DNA of 22,922 nt from assembly GCA_036897625.1 (NCBI GenBank), contig JAYMTA010000929.1, forward strand, positions 1-22,922. The letters are read 5' to 3'. Each line of letters opens with the position of its first letter. Positions within the stretch are counted from its first letter, which is position 1. Shown here piece by piece: positions 18,750-22,922 of this stretch. This stretch comes from Pelargonium cotyledonis. Taxonomy: Eukaryota; Streptophyta; Magnoliopsida; Geraniales; Geraniaceae. The translations under genes were made by a program, and so were the position numbers. The notes under the pieces were generated by a model that did not search any database, was not told the DNA's origin, and was given only the letters and a program-made list of their open reading frames with translations.

Positions 18750-20400
18750 GTAACCAATCTTTCATGTTTCGATCCGCAATATTCACACTTATGAGAAGAG
18801 TAAACTTTATTTTTCAGAAGTGAACTTCGGAGCTTGAGTAACTGAGTGACTTTATTTTTCTTGAGGTAAACTTCTATTCATAAGTGACTCAATTTCCTTA
18901 TTGTAGTGTTTTTTCAGAGCTCAAAAAGAAAATAATTTTATTACATCAAATTAGTCTCAAAGAGAGTTACAATCAAAAGGGACCCAAAGGCCAATCAAAC
19001 TATCAGAGTTTGACATAGAAATCGTAAACTGAACAAGCGCTCGAGTCACGAAATCGCTGACTCACTAACAAAAATACAAAAATAAAGAAAATTACCCGAG
19101 ATGAGTCGGATGTCTCTGAAAGCCAAATCAAAGGCACTAATACCGGAAGCCTACCCTTCGACATGAATCAAGTGAGTCACTCTTCCGACTCGAACTCTAT
19201 TGTGACGTTACCAGTCGCCTCCATCTTCCGATCGGAAACAGCCACCGCCACATAACACTCCGCACAAATCAACTAAAAAGCCTGAACTTGCCCTCGTGAC
19301 AAAAAATCCAAACTAAGAACTCAAATTTGCCCTCATGACAAGAAATCCAAACTAAAAACCCAAACTTGCCTTCATGACAAGAAATCCAAATCTCACCGTC
19401 TTGATGAGAAAGCCCGTTTTTTTCTCAAAAATATCTGAGTTTATCTAATAAGAGAAGATTGAACCGCCGCCTATAAAAAGAGCGGCAGTGATTCAAAAAA
19501 AATTTGTGTACGAAGAACAAGAGAAGACAGTCAAGATTTTCAGAGAAAAAAATGAGAAAAGAAAGTTAAGTATATTACTGTGATTCGATAGTCTAGTGTT
19601 TGTATTAGCAATTTTGGTTGAAGATCAACTTGATAATGAGAATGAGATTCATATTTACGGTATTTGAATTAAAATCACACATTTTCATTCCATTTATGTT
19701 TCCAATTCTCATCCTTATTTTTTTATTCATGTGTAATTTGATTTTTAGATAAAATGGACGGAATAAGACTCTCAATCTTATTTTTCATAATAAAATAACA
19801 AAAAACTTGTGCTCGGCATCCATTTTCAACAGTTTATGATGCATGTTTGTGTAGGTTAGGCAAACCGGCGAGACTGGGGTTGGGCATGGACACGTACAAT
19901 TGAATATATTTATTATTTAACACGTATGTCTTATAATTAAATCTGAGAAATTTAAAACCAAAGTAGGAATGACAATAAAACCTATAAAAATTATCTACCT
20001 TTTGCTAGCGGACCGTAGTAGGCATGTGTCTATTTAATTTTAGTGAATATTAAATTTTTATTGGACTATACATAACGACTTCACATTTTTTTTAATTGTG
20101 GACTCGACACGTTCACAAGTTTGATGCATCCTTGCATCACTATCTTTATATAAAATCCACCCTTCCCCATCAGATTCTGATAAGTATGTGACAAATTAGG
20201 TAAGAACTTTATTTGAATGAAGACACTAGCAATACAAGCAAAGCAAGGTAAAGAAAGACGATGCATAATATACAATGGTGAGCCTAGAAAATCATGATCT
20301 CAACTTCTATTCCATGAGAACAACAATAAACAGTTATTGTACTAAAAATTCAATGCAAGACGTTGCTCATCTTTATTGTTTCCTTTCCTCGAGCGGGAGC
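18750..20400. other. Intergenic between the TPK copies, plus 3' UTR of copy B
   Basis: No gene is recognised. About 18900-19480 is less AT-rich and includes a 39-bp tandem repeat at 19285-19400. The remainder is AT-rich with poly-A/T runs. The last 100-200 bases before 20401 are likely the 3' UTR of TPK copy B. Confidence 0.45.
19285..19400. repeat. 39-bp tandem repeat, about three units
   Basis: Units start at 19285, 19324 and 19363, each resembling AACTTGCCCTCATGACAAGA followed by AATCCAAACTAA. Differences are scattered substitutions, with the third unit diverging at its end. The period is a multiple of three, but no open frame of interest spans it. Confidence 0.8.
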
Positions 20401-21610
20401 TCAAAGATGGCCTTGGCACTTCTCGGGTTCAGTCTGCGAAAGCCTCAAATCAGCTGCTGAAATGGTTCCCGACTGATCCACATCAAGTTCGTTGAACTCT
20501 TTCATCACAAGCGCGATATCTTCTTCGCTGATCTTTCCCATCTCTTTAAGCTTATATATAACAAAGTCAGAAGCTCTGCAGGTAAATAAGAAACGACATG
20601 AATCAAGAATCAAGAACCAAGAACTTTACAAACTGAATTACACTGCATAATCAATGATATTGTGCACATCCTACTTACCCAACCTCCCCGTCATCATCGA
20701 TATCAGCTGCCTCGAGATCAACATCTGTCATCCTTCGAGTGAGAACCCATTTGACCAATTCTTTTTGCCTCTTCTCAGTGTTGTACTCGGCGACGTAGAG
20801 ATAGATTTGGCCTAAACAAAGAGTACTCGTCAGTATCCAGAATACTGCAAAAATACGCCCGCCAGCAGTTGAGAAGCTCTTGTCTCCATAACCCAGAGTC
20901 GTGATGGTTGCACACACACAATAGAAGGCGTCAACGAAGCTGAACTCCTCGACTACAACTAAAAAGAGTGTCCCGACAAAGATGAGCACGAAGAGTATTG
21001 TTACGGCCACATAACTCTTGTGCCTCACTCTATTGTTCTCAATCTTCTTTTGCACATCAATTGGGCCAATCTCGTTGCCTTTGTTTAAGGCTTTAACCAG
21101 CAACCTTTCTTGCTTCTCCACCAGATAGTCCGCGGCTTTGCTCAAGAGAAGCCCGACTAGTGCCATCCCCGAGAACACAAAAGCACACGCGAGTAGCTTT
21201 GTGAGGACGGTATCAGGCACAAGGTCTCCATACCCGACAGTGGTCATTGTTACAATACAGAAATAGACAGCATCAAGAGCTCCATTGGTCTTCTTCCCCT
21301 TGATTTGGCCCCTGACAAGGTAGAAGCACAAAGTGCCAAGACCTAAATACAAACTCAAAAGGATCGCTATGTTCCTAAAATTAGGGTGAGGCTTCCAGTA
21401 ATTTGAATTAGAGGCTAGAAACGAGGCAGGCCTGCCAATCATATCTGGAAGAGGAACATGACCAGGAGCACTTCTACTCCGCCGATATCTTTTTCTAACC
21501 GGAACATCCTTTTCGTTGCCGACTTTAGGTGCTGGACTAGACGAATGTGAGAGTGAGGATAGTTTTGCACCATCAACATCCATAGCTAGCGCGGATTTTG
21601 GAGACGTCAT
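20401..21610 (-). CDS. TPK1: Two-pore K+ channel, TPK1-like copy B (368 aa)
   Basis: Coding exons 21610-20679 and 20575-20401, with a phase-2 GT-AG intron at the same codon of the first EF-hand as in copy A. Order: a Ser-rich N-terminus; a perfect 14-3-3 motif RSRSAP (residues 44-49, Ser47); helix at about 78-98; pore TMTTVGYGD with GYGD at 126-129; helix; ADYLVEKQE linker; helix at about 201-221; pore TITTLGYGD with GYGD at 240-243; helix; KWVLTRR. EF-hands are at 303-314 (DIDDDGEVGASD) and 342-353 (DVDQSGTISAAD). The first EF-hand ends in Asp where copy A has Glu. The N-terminus is longer than in copy A and lacks its EPLLP segment. Expected to be a vacuolar-membrane, Ca2+-responsive K+ channel. 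Met10 is an alternative start, but the first Met is kept because it directly follows the leader intron. Confidence 0.94.
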
Positions 21611-21624
21611 TGGTTGCTCAAAAC

Positions 21625-22256
21625 CTGCAATTCGTTAGAAGGATTCAAATTAACACGATCTTGGTGGACAAAAGAACTAGCTACAATACTAAAGCTGAGC
21701 ATTTTGATCAGTTTCTGTATGTGAGTTATGCAAATATGACTTCATACATATGCACATCTACTTTACAGCAGAAATGTATTATTAAAGCTTAGCATTAAAG
21801 TGAAAAGGAAATGCTATACGGAATCAAAAAGCTCCATAACCATCACCTTCATAGGTGAGAAAAGAAACCAACTAGACTACATGATTTTCCAATTTGCATA
21901 TTGAGATGTGTTATCACAGAATTATCTAGATCAACCAAACTTGTCAATTTCCAACAAAATTTATGACAAATGGTCATCATCATTTTGGCCCATTTTCTTC
22001 TATTCCATAGGGTTTTTACACACTATAACCAAGCTTCACTCAATTTGGTCCCAATTTAGCATTCAAAATCCAATTGGGTACTCCAACCAAAACCTCAACA
22101 AGCAATTGAACAACACAAGAAGCAAAAACAGTAACGTTGGTACATTTCAAGACATGAAAACCATGGTTTGATAAAGCAATGACCAAGAACAGCTAAAAAT
22201 CAAAAAGGGTAAGTAAATAGCATGTAAAAAGAAGAGCTTGGAGAAAGAGAATTTAC
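21625..22256 (-). other. 5'-UTR intron of TPK copy B
   Basis: On the minus strand, donor CTTCG|GTAAAT at 22256 and acceptor TTGCAG|GTTTTG ending at 21625 define about 632 bp without a coding frame, leaving 14 nt of 5' UTR before the ATG. The acceptor context (CAG|GTTTT) is the same as in copy A. Confidence 0.62.
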
Positions 22257-22340
22257 CGAAGGAGCAAGTGGTGGATTTAAGGAGTGAGAAGTGAGTAGAG
22301 GCCGTTAGGATTTGGGAGTATATATATATATATGTAAGCA
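22257..22340 (-). promoter_or_regulatory. Leader exon and TATA-rich core promoter of TPK copy B
   Basis: A (TA)n run at 22319-22333 reads TATATATATA on the minus strand, about 60-75 bp upstream of the leader-exon donor. It could act as a TATA box with transcription starting near 22290, or be only a microsatellite. Confidence 0.45.
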
Positions 22341-22922
22341 AATGATGAACAGATTAAGGTACGGAGAGAGTGAAATTTCCAGGCAGGTTCAAGAAAGATA
22401 CAAAACAGAGAAGAATCTGAGAATCTCAGTAACAACTAACAAGTGAGTGAGCAAAAATGGGCAGTAGTGAGCTAGAGAGTGTGTGATTTGAGGTTGAAGA
22501 AATTGCTAAGCAATTTCATGATTTGTTGCATCAGAATATGATGAATGAGCAAAAGGTAGATCTTGTGCTTGAGCTTGAGGTTTGGTTGGTTGCTACAGAT
22601 TCAGCTGTAGACGTCGCGACTTCCTTCGCTTTCAATGCTTCTTTTCTTTTCTTGTCTGAACCAGAGACGCTTTCAAGTCTTTGGTACCTCTCTCTTCACG
22701 CTGAATTAGGTACACCAATTTTATTCTACTATTTTATGTCTTGTGATCAGCGTCCACATATTTATCGGATGGGTAAAATGCTACAGGATTCCTTGAACTT
22801 ACCCGTATTTTGGATTTAGCGCTTAATTAGGGTTTTACCTAGTTTTCAATTTTTATCTTACCATTTTTTGCAAAAAAAGTCCAACTGACCCGCTGTAGCC
22901 GGCTTGTGACTGCCAAGTCAGC
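22341..22922. other. Upstream flank of TPK copy B to the right edge, no gene recognised
   Basis: Plus-strand open frames here (for example one from 22523) have no recognisable motif. From about 22765 the text GGGTAAAATGCTACAGGATT through AGTCCAACTGACCCGCTGTA resembles the kind of repetitive phrases common in plant transposon ends, but no terminus or duplication is visible within the window. Confidence 0.35.

Noticed and set aside
22523..22819. 98-codon plus-strand frame near the right edge
   Set aside because: Translation has no recognisable motif and ends in sequence that resembles repetitive intergenic DNA.
1..22922. CRISPR arrays, rRNA or intact tRNA genes, bacterial-type operons
   Set aside because: Nothing with the required repeat structure or conserved RNA motifs was seen; gene structure throughout is plant nuclear.

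Overview
This is nuclear DNA of a flowering plant, most likely a eudicot. The coding genes have short exons separated by AT-rich GT-AG introns and encode plant-specific families (TPK vacuolar potassium channels, a membrane-anchored plant cysteine-synthase-like protein). The intergenic DNA holds Stowaway-type MITEs with CTCCCTCCGT ends. Some features suggest an asterid, possibly Lamiales, but the sequence alone does not prove this.

Layout: (1) 1-500, minus strand: an open, partial DUF4283 (zinc-knuckle/gag-like) reading frame that runs off the left edge, preceded by a GC-rich, Gly-rich leader. (2) 869-4849: a ~4 kb element with 24-bp terminal inverted repeats. It carries two convergent, stop-containing pseudogenes: a plant-transposon-protein (Transposase_32-like) frame on plus and a Myb/SANT-like protein on minus. 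It also has GGTCGACC/GGTCTACC repeats near its ends. (3) 5312-7514, plus: a three-exon gene for a 147-aa basic, probably disordered plant protein of unknown role. (4) 8544-11513, minus: a six-exon gene for a 417-aa PLP-dependent cysteine-synthase-like enzyme with an N-terminal membrane anchor. (5) 11640-13900: repeat-rich intergenic DNA with an intact 238-bp Stowaway-type MITE. (6) 14017-14304, plus: a single-exon 95-aa protein with two membrane segments. (7) 15787-16938 and 20401-21610, both minus: two tandem TPK1-like two-pore K+ channel genes (351 and 368 aa). They share one coding-intron position inside the first EF-hand, and each has a 5'-UTR intron. The DNA between them holds a nest of three MITEs and a 39-bp tandem repeat. 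(8) From about 22340 to the right edge no gene was recognised.

The genes do not form a pathway. The TPK pair is the one functional cluster: a local duplication whose copies differ in their 14-3-3 motif, N-terminal extension and first EF-hand. The cysteine-synthase-like gene and the two small genes are independent housekeeping-type loci. The most unusual object is the TIR-bounded element with its odd gene pair. All exon coordinates were derived by eye from splice consensus and reading-frame continuity.
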